NCBI GenBank assembly: GCA_032334055.1
Contig: JAUOZS010000002.1
Coordinates: forward strand, 1-64,000
From: Selenomonadales bacterium 4137-cl
Lineage (GTDB): Bacteria > Bacillota > Negativicutes > Sporomusales > UBA7701
DNA length: 64,000 bases
Direction: 5' to 3'
Position numbers and translations under genes: made by a program. This document shows positions 1-10,885 of the stretch, piece after piece. Every line of letters starts with the position of its first letter. Position 1 is the stretch's first letter. The notes under the pieces are model-generated. The model saw only the letters and a program-made list of their open reading frames with translations. It searched no databases and was not told the origin of the DNA.

Positions 1-140
1 TCAACGGCCGGGGCTTTTTCGCGTTCTTGCGGGGCCGCCAAACCCCGTCGCCGCCTCCCGCCCGCCCCCAGGCAAAAAGTATGTTAAATAATTCTTTTTC
101 CGGCTATATCGCGAAGGATTATGGGGCCATAAGGGTGAAT

Positions 141-168
141 TGTATACTTGGTGTATTCGTGTATACAC
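141..168. promoter_or_regulatory. Candidate operator upstream of nifJ
   Basis: The self-complementary hexamer GTATAC occurs twice, as TGTATAC at 141-147 and TGTATACAC at 160-168, with a related GTGTATT between them. Such TGTATACA-type dyads are typical of GntR-family repressor sites, but the regulator is unknown. Apart from this, the 312 bases before nifJ hold no gene that can be supported. Confidence 0.3.
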
Positions 169-312
169 TTGTTTTTTCGGCGCCCTCCGAGGCGGAAAAA
201 CCGACGCTCGTCCGGGGCCGGCCACCCCCTCCGGCCGTCCCCGGTCCGGCCCGTTTCAACCGCCCCGTCGGCCCGAGTGTAATAGTACCGTTACGAAAGG
301 ATGGGAAAATTT

Positions 313-3864
<3,552 letters not shown>

Positions 3865-3881
3865 AGCCCCGCAACGAGCGA

Positions 3882-3919
3882 ACAGCCTCAGCCCCGTAAA
3901 GGGGCTGAGGCTGTCTTCA
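3882..3919 (+). terminator. Rho-independent terminator of nifJ
   Basis: A perfect 14-bp stem (3882-3895 with 3901-3914) with loop GTAAA closes 18 bases after the nifJ stop. The T-tract is short (TCTTC). Confidence 0.75.
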
Positions 3920-4036
3920 TCCCACCGCCTTTCGCCCGCGGCCGGCGTTCCGGCGCGAGCGATGGATTATTGGTCCGGAATAAGCTATAATACCACCAAA
4001 GAAGCCCGGGGCAGGGCGGAAGAGGGGGGAGCAAAC

Positions 4037-4768
4037 ATGGAAGCGCTTGAATGCGGGCACTACCTGCGCTCGATAAAACTACTGCGCGGGGAAATAGCGT
4101 CGTTCGATCACTATCCCTTTTCCCTGCCCGTCATCCGCAACCTGGATTGTCTGGCGTTTCACCCGCGGGTCACCTTCATCATCGGCGAAAACGGCACCGG
4201 CAAATCGACACTGCTGGAAGCGATTGCCGTCGCCTGGGGCTTCAACCCCGAAGGCGGCACGCGCAACTTCAACTTCGCCACGCGCAGTTCCCATTCCCAA
4301 CTGCATCAGCACATCCGGCTGATTCGCGGGGCGAAAAGACCCCGGGACGGCTTCTTTCTGCGGGCGGAAAGCTTCTACAACCTGGCGACGCAGATAGAAG
4401 AACTCGGCGTCGGAGATTCTTACGGCGGCAGGTCGCTGCACGAGCAATCCCACGGAGAAGCGTTTTTTGCCACTTTCATGAACAAATTCAGGGGCAGCGG
4501 GCTCTACATTCTCGACGAGCCCGAAGCCGCCCTGTCTCCCATGCGCCAAATGGCGATGATCGCAAGAATCCATGATCTGGTGCGGCAGCACTGCCAGTTC
4601 ATCATCGCCACCCACTCGCCTATTATTATCGGCTATCCGGACGCGGCCATCCTGCAAATAACCGAAGACAGCATCGACACCGTCGAATACGAAAACACCG
4701 AACACTATATTGTAACGAAAGAGTTCATCAACAACCGCAAAAAACTCCTGCCGATACTGCTGGAATAA
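4037..4768 (+). CDS. Small AAA/ABC-type ATPase (COG3910-like)
   Basis: A 243-residue cytoplasmic ATPase of the predicted-ATPase family near COG3910. Visible motifs are Walker A GENGTGKST near residue 49, an ABC-signature-like SHGEAFF near 138, Walker B LYILDEPEAALS near 156 and a switch histidine in ATHSP near 190. There is no membrane segment or partner domain, and the chain has the usual short length of the family. The start is set by AGAGGGGGGA at 4021-4030. Such proteins resemble the ATPase halves of OLD- or RecF-type enzymes, but no nuclease or transporter partner lies beside it. The substrate is unknown; the family call is firm and the function is not. Confidence 0.8.
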   Translation: MEALECGHYLRSIKLLRGEIASFDHYPFSLPVIRNLDCLAFHPRVTFIIGENGTGKSTLLEAIAVAWGFNPEGGTRNFNFATRSSHSQLHQHIRLIRGAKRPRDGFFLRAESFYNLATQIEELGVGDSYGGRSLHEQSHGEAFFATFMNKFRGSGLYILDEPEAALSPMRQMAMIARIHDLVRQHCQFIIATHSPIIIGYPDAAILQITEDSIDTVEYENTEHYIVTKEFINNRKKLLPILLE

Positions 4769-4931
4769 ACTCGCCCGCCCGTCCTCCTCATACCCTTATG
4801 CATTACTGACACCCGCAGGTATTGATGGTGCCATTGAATTTGGTAATAGCACATTTTAGCGTCACTTGGCGACATTTAGCAGGATTTTCCCGAAATAGCG
4901 CGAAAGTTAATTTATAATGATTATGAACTAA

Positions 4932-4957
4932 TAATACATAAAAGCGATAGCCGATAA
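4932..4957 (+). promoter_or_regulatory. Candidate sigma-28 (SigD/FliA) promoter
   Basis: GCCGATAA at 4950-4957 matches the -10 element of flagellar sigma-28 promoters. TAAT at 4932-4935, 14 bases upstream, approximates the -35 TAAA. It lies 29 bases before a chemoreceptor start, which fits a motility-regulon gene. A TATAAT at 4913-4918 has no convincing -35. Confidence 0.5.
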
Positions 4958-4985
4958 CTTCACCGGCGAAAAGGAGACGGGAACC

Positions 4986-6464
4986 ATGTTCAACATTTTC
5001 AAAAAAAGCGCGCCCTGCGAGGAAGCTCTGTGCATCCTCAAAAACGTCGAGGACAGGATAAGCGGCAAACAGGCCGACCCTGTCCGGGTCGATTACCCCA
5101 TCCACCAGCGCGTCCTCAGCAACTTCGATAAACTGTTGGCCAGCGAAGCCAAGATGGCCGAAGCCTGCAAAAAAATGCTCGGCACCGTCTCCGCGCTCAG
5201 CGAATTCGACGTCAGGATGACCCACTCGTCCTACAGCCTCATGAACTTCGCCAAGGAAATGGCCCTCCTCAGCGAATCCAACCTCGCCATCGTCGAGGAA
5301 ATCACCGCCAGCATGAACACCGTCAACGACACCATCTCCCAGACCTCCCAGAAAATGCAGCACCTGTCCTCAGCCTCCCAGGCCCTCATCGCCAAAAACG
5401 ACGAAAGCATCGTCCAGATCGGCGAGATCAACGCCCTCAAGGAAAACGTCGTCGCCGACACCACCCTCATGCGCGAGCAGATCGGCCAACTCGTCGAAAT
5501 GGCCACCCGGGTCAACGACATTGTCGACGGCGTCGCCGCCATCGCCGAGCAGACCAACCTGCTGGCCCTCAACGCTTCCATCGAAGCGGCGCGGGCCGGC
5601 GAGCACGGTCGCGGCTTCGCGGTCGTCGCCGAGGAAATCCGCAAACTCGCCGACAGCACCAAAACCAACCTCAACGACATGCGCGGCTTCGTCCAAAACA
5701 TCCAGCAGGCCGCCCAGGGAGGGCGGGAGAGCCTCGGCAACACCCTCAGCTCCACCAGCTCCATGAACGAAAAACTCGACAACATCTCGGCCACCGTCGC
5801 CGAAAACGTCGTCATGCTCAAAACAGCCGTCAAAGACGTCGAAGACATCTCCGCCCTGATGGTCAACGTTAAGGAATCGGCCCAGCAGGTCAACCAGGCC
5901 ATGACAATGTCCGCGCAGGACGCCGAAAAGCTCCACGGCATGACCCAGGCCATCCACGACGACGCCGCCCAGAGCGCCGCCAACGCCAAGCAGATATCCA
6001 AGATCGACGAAGACCTCAGCGGCATCGTCCGCGACATGGTCTCATCCCTCAACGGCGGCATCCACGCCATCTCCAACGAGGAACTCGTCGCCAACCTCGT
6101 CAAAGCCAAGGAAGCCCACGCCAACTGGATGCGCAACCTCAAAAAAATCGCCGACGAGATGAAAACCTACCCCCTCCAGACCAACTCCAAGCGGTGTGCC
6201 TTCGGCCACTTCTACCACGCCATCACCATCGACCACCCCGACGTCCTCCGCGAATGGGCCGCCATCGACGCCGTCCACAACGACATGCACGGCATGGGCG
6301 ATAAGGTGATCGCCGCCGTCGAAGCCGGCGATGCGGCCGGAGCGCAGAGCCAGTACGCGCAGGCCGAGGAGCTTTCCCGCCAGATCGAGGCGCGGATCGA
6401 CGCCGCCATCCGCGTCATCGAAGGCAAGGCCCGGGCTGGCGAAGCCGTCCTCCGTTACGCCTGA
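4986..6464 (+). CDS. Soluble methyl-accepting chemoreceptor with C-terminal CZB zinc domain
   Basis: A 492-residue cytoplasmic chemoreceptor that should signal to CheA/CheW. It has no hydrophobic segment and no PAS or Cache domain. A helical N-terminal region (about 1-120) leads into the signalling hairpin, whose tip is IAEQTNLLALNASIEAA near residues 187-203. The last 110 residues are a chemoreceptor zinc-binding (CZB) domain, with His in HANWM (about 378), Cys in CAFGHFYH (about 405) and His in HNDMH (about 431), the 3His/1Cys pattern. CZB receptors sense zinc or oxidants such as hypochlorite through this site; the ligand here is inferred. The start follows AAGGAG at 4971-4976. A sigma-28-like promoter precedes it and a strong terminator follows. 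Confidence 0.93.
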   Translation: MFNIFKKSAPCEEALCILKNVEDRISGKQADPVRVDYPIHQRVLSNFDKLLASEAKMAEACKKMLGTVSALSEFDVRMTHSSYSLMNFAKEMALLSESNLAIVEEITASMNTVNDTISQTSQKMQHLSSASQALIAKNDESIVQIGEINALKENVVADTTLMREQIGQLVEMATRVNDIVDGVAAIAEQTNLLALNASIEAARAGEHGRGFAVVAEEIRKLADSTKTNLNDMRGFVQNIQQAAQGGRESLGNTLSSTSSMNEKLDNISATVAENVVMLKTAVKDVEDISALMVNVKESAQQVNQAMTMSAQDAEKLHGMTQAIHDDAAQSAANAKQISKIDEDLSGIVRDMVSSLNGGIHAISNEELVANLVKAKEAHANWMRNLKKIADEMKTYPLQTNSKRCAFGHFYHAITIDHPDVLREWAAIDAVHNDMHGMGDKVIAAVEAGDAAGAQSQYAQAEELSRQIEARIDAAIRVIEGKARAGEAVLRYA

Positions 6465-6480
6465 GACCCGTGACGCAAAA

Positions 6481-6520
6481 CCGTCCCCGTTCCCGCAAAA
6501 GGGAACAGGGACGGTTTTTT
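6481..6520. terminator. Bidirectional terminator between convergent genes
   Basis: A 14-bp stem (6481-6494 with 6501-6514) with loop GCAAAA is followed by seven T on the + strand and preceded by AAAA. It can therefore serve both the chemoreceptor and the convergent hydrolase. Confidence 0.85.
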
Positions 6521-6539
6521 TGCCTTTCCCCGGCGGCGC

Positions 6540-7355
6540 TTAACGCCCGGCCGCGAACCGCGCCAGCTCCGCGTTGAACTTCTCGCGCTCGTCGTAAAAC
6601 AGGCCGTGGCCGCTGTACTTAAACGGCACCAGCCTTGAGCAGGCGATGCCCTCGTGTTGGGCCACGCCCAGCGGAAAGTGACACACCCTGTCGTGGATGC
6701 CGTGCATGATCAGCGTGGGCACGCGGATCTCGCCGAGATCGGCAAAAAGCCGCTCCTCGTCCAGCCACACCTGCGCCACCGCCGCCGTCGCCCAGCCCGC
6801 CGCCTCCAGCCCCATCTGGAAAAACCACTCCATCAGCGGCTGGGTCTTATACTGGAAAAAGAACATATCGCCGAAATCCCTCAGCATCGCCGGGCGGTCG
6901 GCAAGCGTCCCGGCGATGATCTTCTCCACAGCCTCCCGCTCCAGGCCGTGAGGGAAATAGGGCCGCCGGATGAGGCTGGGGGCGGCGGCCGCGCACAGGG
7001 CCAGCCTGGCGAAGCCGCACCCGTGGCGGGCCATATAGCGGACGGCGATCGCCCCGCCCGTCGAATGGCCTAAGAGAGTCGCGTTTTCCAGGCGAAGCGC
7101 CTGCACCACCGCCAGAATATCGTCCGCCTGGCGGTCATAATCGTAACCGCCGGCGGGTTTGTCCGCTTTGCCGAACCCGCGGCAGTCCACGCCGATGCAG
7201 CGGTACCCCAGCCGGAAAAGCTCGTCGAACTGATACTCGAACATCCTGTGGCTCGCCGGCCAGCCGTGCAGGAACAAAATCGCCTCCCGGCCCTCCGGGT
7301 TGAGCTCCTCCACATACAGCCTCACACCCGGTTCAACTTTTACATAAAACCCCAT
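6540..7355 (-). CDS. Alpha/beta-fold hydrolase
   Basis: A 271-residue cytoplasmic hydrolase of the alpha/beta fold. HGWP near residue 30 forms the oxyanion region, GHSTGG carries the nucleophile Ser98, the acid is probably the Asp of HGIHDR, and the base is the His of YSGHGLF near the C-terminus. The length and lid region (about 130-200) fit epoxide-hydrolase, haloperoxidase or esterase-like members; the substrate cannot be told. The start follows GGAGGCG on the minus strand. It is convergent with the chemoreceptor and has no operon partners. Confidence 0.85.
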   Translation of the reverse strand: MGFYVKVEPGVRLYVEELNPEGREAILFLHGWPASHRMFEYQFDELFRLGYRCIGVDCRGFGKADKPAGGYDYDRQADDILAVVQALRLENATLLGHSTGGAIAVRYMARHGCGFARLALCAAAAPSLIRRPYFPHGLEREAVEKIIAGTLADRPAMLRDFGDMFFFQYKTQPLMEWFFQMGLEAAGWATAAVAQVWLDEERLFADLGEIRVPTLIMHGIHDRVCHFPLGVAQHEGIACSRLVPFKYSGHGLFYDEREKFNAELARFAAGR

Positions 7356-7457
7356 GCGCCTCGCCTCCGAATTCGTTTATTATCATCCTATTCGGCGCTG
7401 GGCGTCGTAGTTACATAAGAACTAATCCACCTGGTTCTCCGCTCCCGCTTAAAGCCA

Positions 7458-7488
7458 AAAAAACAAACCCGCGCGGCTGCGCGGGTTT
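7458..7488 (-). terminator. Terminator of the riboswitch-controlled small gene
   Basis: A 10-bp GC-rich stem (7465-7474 with 7479-7488) is followed on the minus strand by a run of seven T. It lies 8 bases past the stop of the 65-residue gene. Confidence 0.8.
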
Positions 7489-7496
7489 GCTCATCA

Positions 7497-7694
7497 TTAC
7501 ACCTTCGTATCTATCCTGGATGCAAACAACACCGGGCCCTTGTCGGCGCCTGGCAGCACCAGCCTCCGGATAACGTCCCTGCCCAGGATTTCGATCTGCT
7601 TTTCGGCCTGCGTCGTCAGATAAACCACCAAATCCTCCTCCGCGGTCGGCAAATACCCCTTGATTGTTTTATAGACACACTCGCGGTTTATCAT
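7497..7694 (-). CDS. Small protein under a c-di-GMP riboswitch, unknown function
   Basis: A 65-residue protein with no recognised family; predicted soluble and probably helical (TAEEDLVVYLTTQAEKQIE in the middle). GGAGG lies six bases before the ATG at 7694 on the minus strand, and a 95-residue version starting further upstream has no ribosome site and runs toward the expression platform. A c-di-GMP-I riboswitch with its own terminator lies about 85 bases upstream and an intrinsic terminator follows the stop, so this is a complete monocistronic unit. The architecture suggests a small effector of the motile/sessile switch; that role is inference only. Confidence 0.7.
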   Translation of the reverse strand: MINRECVYKTIKGYLPTAEEDLVVYLTTQAEKQIEILGRDVIRRLVLPGADKGPVLFASRIDTKV

Positions 7695-7777
7695 CGAAAA
7701 CCTCCGCACCAGCCCATAGCCGCCACCATCCGTCAAGTGCAGCCGAATAACTAAAAAAGGCAGGCCGCCGCCTGCGC

Positions 7778-7801
7778 AAAACAACTATTCTCAGATAGTT
7801 G
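7778..7801 (-). terminator. Riboswitch expression-platform terminator
   Basis: Directly after the aptamer on the minus strand, CAACTAT pairs with ATAGTTG (7782-7788 with 7795-7801) and is followed by TTTT. This fits ligand-controlled transcription termination. Confidence 0.65.
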
Positions 7802-7876
7802 GCGGCTTGGCAGTCATAGACGTATGTCCTTAGACCCATAGCTTTGCGTCCTTATCTTTCGATAAGTTTGCCCATT
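7801..7876 (-). promoter_or_regulatory. Cyclic di-GMP-I (GEMM) riboswitch aptamer
   Basis: Read on the minus strand, the conserved landmarks of the c-di-GMP-I class appear in order: GGGCAAAC, a short hairpin with CGAAAG, GGACGCAAAGC, GGGTCTAAGGAC and GACTGCCAAG, closed by a P1 helix. A promoter lies upstream, a terminator hairpin follows at once, and then the 65-residue gene. Binding of c-di-GMP should alter termination; the sign of control cannot be read from sequence. Confidence 0.93.
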
Positions 7877-7906
7877 CGACAAATTATAACAATTATTATT
7901 AATTCA

Positions 7907-7936
7907 ATCTTACTACCTGAACATCATCAGTGTCAA
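7907..7936 (-). promoter_or_regulatory. Sigma-A promoter of the riboswitch transcript
   Basis: On the minus strand TTGACA (7931-7936) and TAAGAT (7907-7912) are separated by 18 bases, about 30 bases ahead of the aptamer. Confidence 0.6.
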
Positions 7937-8094
7937 GGTACTTCCTAGGAGTTTTTTCCTACGTAACAGGGACTTAAGTCCTATAACAAGAGCGGCGCCC
8001 CCTTTTTCATCGGTCGCCGGCAGGTCATGCCTCCCCGGCGGCGTATATAATATAAGTCACCTAAATCCCTGCACTGATGAAAGGCGTTGGTAAA

Positions 8095-8490
8095 ATGAAA
8101 AAACTCGCACCATCCATCGACGAATGGCTCAAAGAAGCGAAAGCCCATCCGTCGGCCGCAAGGGTAGGCATGTATCTCGTCCATAACGGCGTCGTCCGCC
8201 AAACGCCCAAGGCCCAGGTCCGCCAGGGCATCGACGACGGCTCGCAGGTCACGGGAATGGAGTTCGCCTACGACGCAGCGAAAGTCGACGCCGCGGTCGC
8301 GGAAACCTATAAAATGGCGGGCATCTTCTACATCAAGGTCTGGCTCAACGAAGGCCGGCTCGACCTCGGCGACGACATAATGTACATTCTGATCGGCGGC
8401 GACATCCGGCCGCATGTCGTCGACGCGCTGCAGACCCTCGTCGAAAAAATCAAAACCGAATGCGTCACCGAAATCGAGCAGAAACATTAG
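8095..8490 (+). CDS. MoaE-like molybdopterin synthase catalytic-subunit homologue
   Basis: A 131-residue protein resembling the MoaE family (large subunit of molybdopterin synthase), with segments such as GVVRQTPKAQVRQG, the turn GIFYIKVWLNEGRLDLGDD and IGGDIRPHV. It ends in KTECVTEIE where classical MoaE has the lysine-containing WKKE segment of its active site, so normal synthase activity is doubtful. Starting at ATG 8095 rather than 8077 places GAAAGGCG eight bases upstream; the earlier ATG has no ribosome site. TATAAT lies at 8046-8051. No other molybdenum-cofactor gene is in the window. It may be a regulatory or divergent member. Confidence 0.65.
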   Translation: MKKLAPSIDEWLKEAKAHPSAARVGMYLVHNGVVRQTPKAQVRQGIDDGSQVTGMEFAYDAAKVDAAVAETYKMAGIFYIKVWLNEGRLDLGDDIMYILIGGDIRPHVVDALQTLVEKIKTECVTEIEQKH

Positions 8491-8521
8491 CGGCTGCGAA
8501 ATTCCGGCCCCCTCGCCCCGG

Positions 8522-8570
8522 GGCCCCAAAGACCCGCGGCAATATGCAAAGGGTCTTCGGGGCCGTTTCC
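8522..8570 (+). terminator. Possible terminator hairpin after the MoaE-like gene
   Basis: A 14-bp stem with one G-T pair (8522-8535 with 8551-8564) around a 15-base loop, followed by only GTTTCC. It may serve both flanking convergent genes. Confidence 0.45.
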
Positions 8571-8598
8571 GGCAGCGAACCGGCGGCGCGAACGCCGA

Positions 8599-9195
8599 TT
8601 AGTCGGTTTCTTCCGGCAGCGGTTCGTGCGTCAGCTTGAATAACGCCGCCGAAAACTCCGCCACATGCTCCTTCTCGTCATTCATAAGCATGCAAAAGTG
8701 AGCTTTTACCCGGTCCTCCTCGGCCTCGTTCATGTAGCGCTGATACTTATTGATCGCGTGCAGTTCGTCCTGAATGGCTTTCGTAATGCAGCGTATCGCC
8801 GGAAGATCCTTCTTATTCGGCGGTACGACCTCCACATCCGCTTCTTCCTGGGCCTTTTTACTCGCAGTCCATTTTGGCTTCGGGCGTTTCATCACTAAGA
8901 AGCCGAGGTCTTCCTCCTTAAGCATTGCCGCCTGCACGGGATCAAACAGCGAAATCAGCCGCATTGTTTCGACATAATGCTGCATCTCATCTTCGGCGAC
9001 ATCAAGAAAAAGTTCGTCCAGGCACGTCTCCGCGGCACAGGTCAGATAGTCGGCAATCGCCCCGCGCTCGTCCGCGGCCGCATCTCTAAGCAAATAAAGG
9101 TCAGGATGATTGGGGCATTCATCCATGTCCGGCTTGCAGGACGACGGCGAGCAGCCATATCCGGCTTTGGCCGGGTAACAGGTGGATTTAGGCAC
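8599..9195 (-). CDS. Ferritin-like diiron protein with cysteine-rich N-terminus
   Basis: A 198-residue protein with two ferritin-like helix pairs. The first holds DERGAIADY and EDEMQH; the second holds DELHAINKYQRY and NDEKEHVAEF, giving the E...DExxH pattern twice, as in rubrerythrin-type diiron four-helix bundles. A lysine/glutamate-rich linker joins the halves. The N-terminal 35 residues carry four cysteines (CYPAKAGYGC, SSCKPDMDEC), a possible metal or disulfide site. An ATG two codons upstream abuts GGGAGG, so GTG at 9195 (7-base spacing) is the better start. A likely role is peroxide reduction or iron handling in an anaerobe. Confidence 0.7.
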   Translation of the reverse strand: MPKSTCYPAKAGYGCSPSSCKPDMDECPNHPDLYLLRDAAADERGAIADYLTCAAETCLDELFLDVAEDEMQHYVETMRLISLFDPVQAAMLKEEDLGFLVMKRPKPKWTASKKAQEEADVEVVPPNKKDLPAIRCITKAIQDELHAINKYQRYMNEAEEDRVKAHFCMLMNDEKEHVAEFSAALFKLTHEPLPEETD

Positions 9196-9383
9196 AGTCA
9201 TTCCTCCCGTATTCTTTCTTGATATATGATATGTCGCGTAGTTGGCCAAAGTGTTCCCAAGCGACCGGACGCCCCCGCGCTTTTTTCGTCGGTCCGGCAG
9301 GAGGCTTAGAGCCACCCCGTGGCGTATGCTATAAAATACTGATGTATCAGGCTTCGTTCGGATTATATGGAGGGAGAAAAAAC

Positions 9384-10223
9384 ATGCAAGACAGCGACAG
9401 GGACATACTGAATCAATATATCTATGTACTATCGCGTCTGTCCGATATAGTTCCGGCAGACTACGGCGTGACGGTCGCGGACTGCACGACCTGCCTTTTC
9501 TACAAGCCGGCGAAAAACCTTGATCTCAAGGCCCCGGTAGGGCAGTCGCTAAGGGACGGGAGCGCGATCAAAAGGGCTATCGATGAAAAGCGGCGCATAT
9601 TTACCAAAATCGATAAATCGGTCAGAGGCATCCCTTACATCGCGCTGGCCAACCCTCTGTACAATGACGACAACCAAGTCATCGGCGCCGTTACCATTAC
9701 CCAGTCGGTCGAGCTATACGACAGCTTTAAAGAAATGGCGACGACGCTGACCGGGGCGATAAGCTCGCTGGCGGCGACCAGCGAAAAGATCGCGGCGCAA
9801 AGCGAGGAAATAGCGGCCGTCAGCCAAACCCTGACAACCTCCACCAAAGAATCCCAGCAAAGTGCCCAGGAAACGGACAAAGTGCTCGGCCTGATAAAAA
9901 ACATAGCGTCGCAAACAAACCTGTTGGGCTTAAATGCGGCGATCGAAGCGGCGCGGGTTGGTGAACAAGGCCGGGGCTTCGGCGTGGTTGCCGAAGAAAT
10001 CCGCAAGCTCGCTGCCGGCAGCACCGATTCGATCAAGCAAGTCGAGAACATCATCAAAGAAATTAAAGAAACAAGCACGTCATCATATCAGCACGCGGCG
10101 CATATTGAAGGAACGATAGCCCAGATCGCGGGCGCCATCGAGCTTATCGCCTCCTCCATCCAGCAGATAAGCGTGATGGCCGAAAAACTGGATCATACCG
10201 CCGAAGGCTTCATCGACAGTTGA
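9384..10223 (+). CDS. Short soluble methyl-accepting chemotaxis-type protein
   Basis: A 279-residue cytoplasmic protein of the short soluble MCP type common in Clostridia and Negativicutes. Residues 1-115 form a small sensor domain with DCTTC (Cys34, Cys37), GQSLRDG, GIPYIALANPL and a final beta strand VIGAVTITQS. Residues about 120-279 are a shortened MCP signalling region with the tip IASQTNLLGLNAAIEAA. The Cys pair may bind a metal, cluster or redox signal; this is inference. GGAGGGA at 9369-9375 selects ATG 9384. The extended -10 TATAAA at 9330-9335 is a plausible promoter element. Confidence 0.88.
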   Translation: MQDSDRDILNQYIYVLSRLSDIVPADYGVTVADCTTCLFYKPAKNLDLKAPVGQSLRDGSAIKRAIDEKRRIFTKIDKSVRGIPYIALANPLYNDDNQVIGAVTITQSVELYDSFKEMATTLTGAISSLAATSEKIAAQSEEIAAVSQTLTTSTKESQQSAQETDKVLGLIKNIASQTNLLGLNAAIEAARVGEQGRGFGVVAEEIRKLAAGSTDSIKQVENIIKEIKETSTSSYQHAAHIEGTIAQIAGAIELIASSIQQISVMAEKLDHTAEGFIDS

Positions 10224-10263
10224 TATCCCGGACAGCCTCCGTCCTGCCAATCCGGAAGACAGC

Positions 10264-10290
10264 AAACCCGCGAGCCTCGCGGGTTTTGCC
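10264..10290 (+). terminator. Terminator of the short chemoreceptor gene
   Basis: A 10-bp stem (10264-10273 with 10277-10286) with a 3-base loop, ending in TTTT. Confidence 0.65.
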
Positions 10291-10358
10291 CGGGCAGGGC
10301 CGGCGTATACTATTAGTGCCGCCGATATTGGCTGAATACATACTAAGGGGGACTCGTA

Positions 10359-10631
10359 TTGACGGCGCTAAAGAAGGTGGCCGTTTTTCTTATGATTATC
10401 GGCGTCGAGAAAGGCCAGAGAATTTTTCAATTGATGGACAACAGCGAAATCAAAGCCGTCGTTCCCGAAATCCGGGGGCTGACGGCAGTCACCCGGCAAA
10501 CGCAGGAAACCGTCTGGGCCGAGTTTAAAGACTTGGGCTACGAAGATAATATGAACCCCGCCGAGGCGCTGGACATCGTCCGGCTGCTGTTCAACGGCCG
10601 CAAGATCGGCGGGAAGGCCGGAAGAGGCTAG
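10359..10631 (+). CDS. Free-standing FliG N-terminal-domain-like protein
   Basis: A 90-residue protein resembling one FliG helical module: KKVAVFLMIIG, then GQRIFQLMDNSEIKAVVPEI, then a segment ending in a VWAEFKDLG helix. In FliG the N-terminal module binds FliF in the motor ring and middle modules stack on one another, but a full FliG has about 330 residues and includes a charged torque helix that is absent here. The start is TTG at 10359 behind AAGGGGG (10345-10351). It is flanked by terminators, so it is its own unit. It might modulate motor assembly or be a recruited fold. Confidence 0.6.
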   Translation: MTALKKVAVFLMIIGVEKGQRIFQLMDNSEIKAVVPEIRGLTAVTRQTQETVWAEFKDLGYEDNMNPAEALDIVRLLFNGRKIGGKAGRG

Positions 10632-10656
10632 AGTGGGTTACGCCCGCTCTTTTTTG
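10630..10656 (+). terminator. Terminator after the FliG-like gene
   Basis: An 8-bp stem (10630-10637 with 10643-10650) with one G-T pair leads into TTTTTTGTTTG. It overlaps the end of the gene. Confidence 0.7.
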
Positions 10657-10665
10657 TTTGTACCC

Positions 10666-10706
10666 ATACCCTTTGCGGGGGAAGAAAGCTCCGGCTCCTG
10701 TCCGGC
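10666..10706 (+). repeat. Truncated left end of repeat family A
   Basis: The segment after this terminator (ATACC, TTTGCGGGGG, then CCGGCTCCTGTCC) matches the left end of the full copy at 13108, which also follows a terminator ending in TTTTTTGTTTGT. The rest of the element is missing. Bases 10707-10885 before the next gene show nothing else. Confidence 0.5.
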
Positions 10707-10885
10707 TTAGGTTTTGCGCCTAAAGCGATTGGCTCTTGAGTGAAACCGACGGGCGTCAAAACGAAACCCAACGCGTCAGCAAGGAATTTGTCGAATAAAG
10801 GCGAATTGGGAAAAGTATATTTACGTTGCCTTAAAATGGATCGCGCTGTTGATTGCCGGCAAGGAAGTGATGATCAATTAACACA

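Noticed and set aside
7969..7982. Palindrome GGACTTAAGTCC before the MoaE-like gene as an operator
   Set aside because: Twelve bases of symmetry only, no second site and unclear position relative to a promoter; could be chance.
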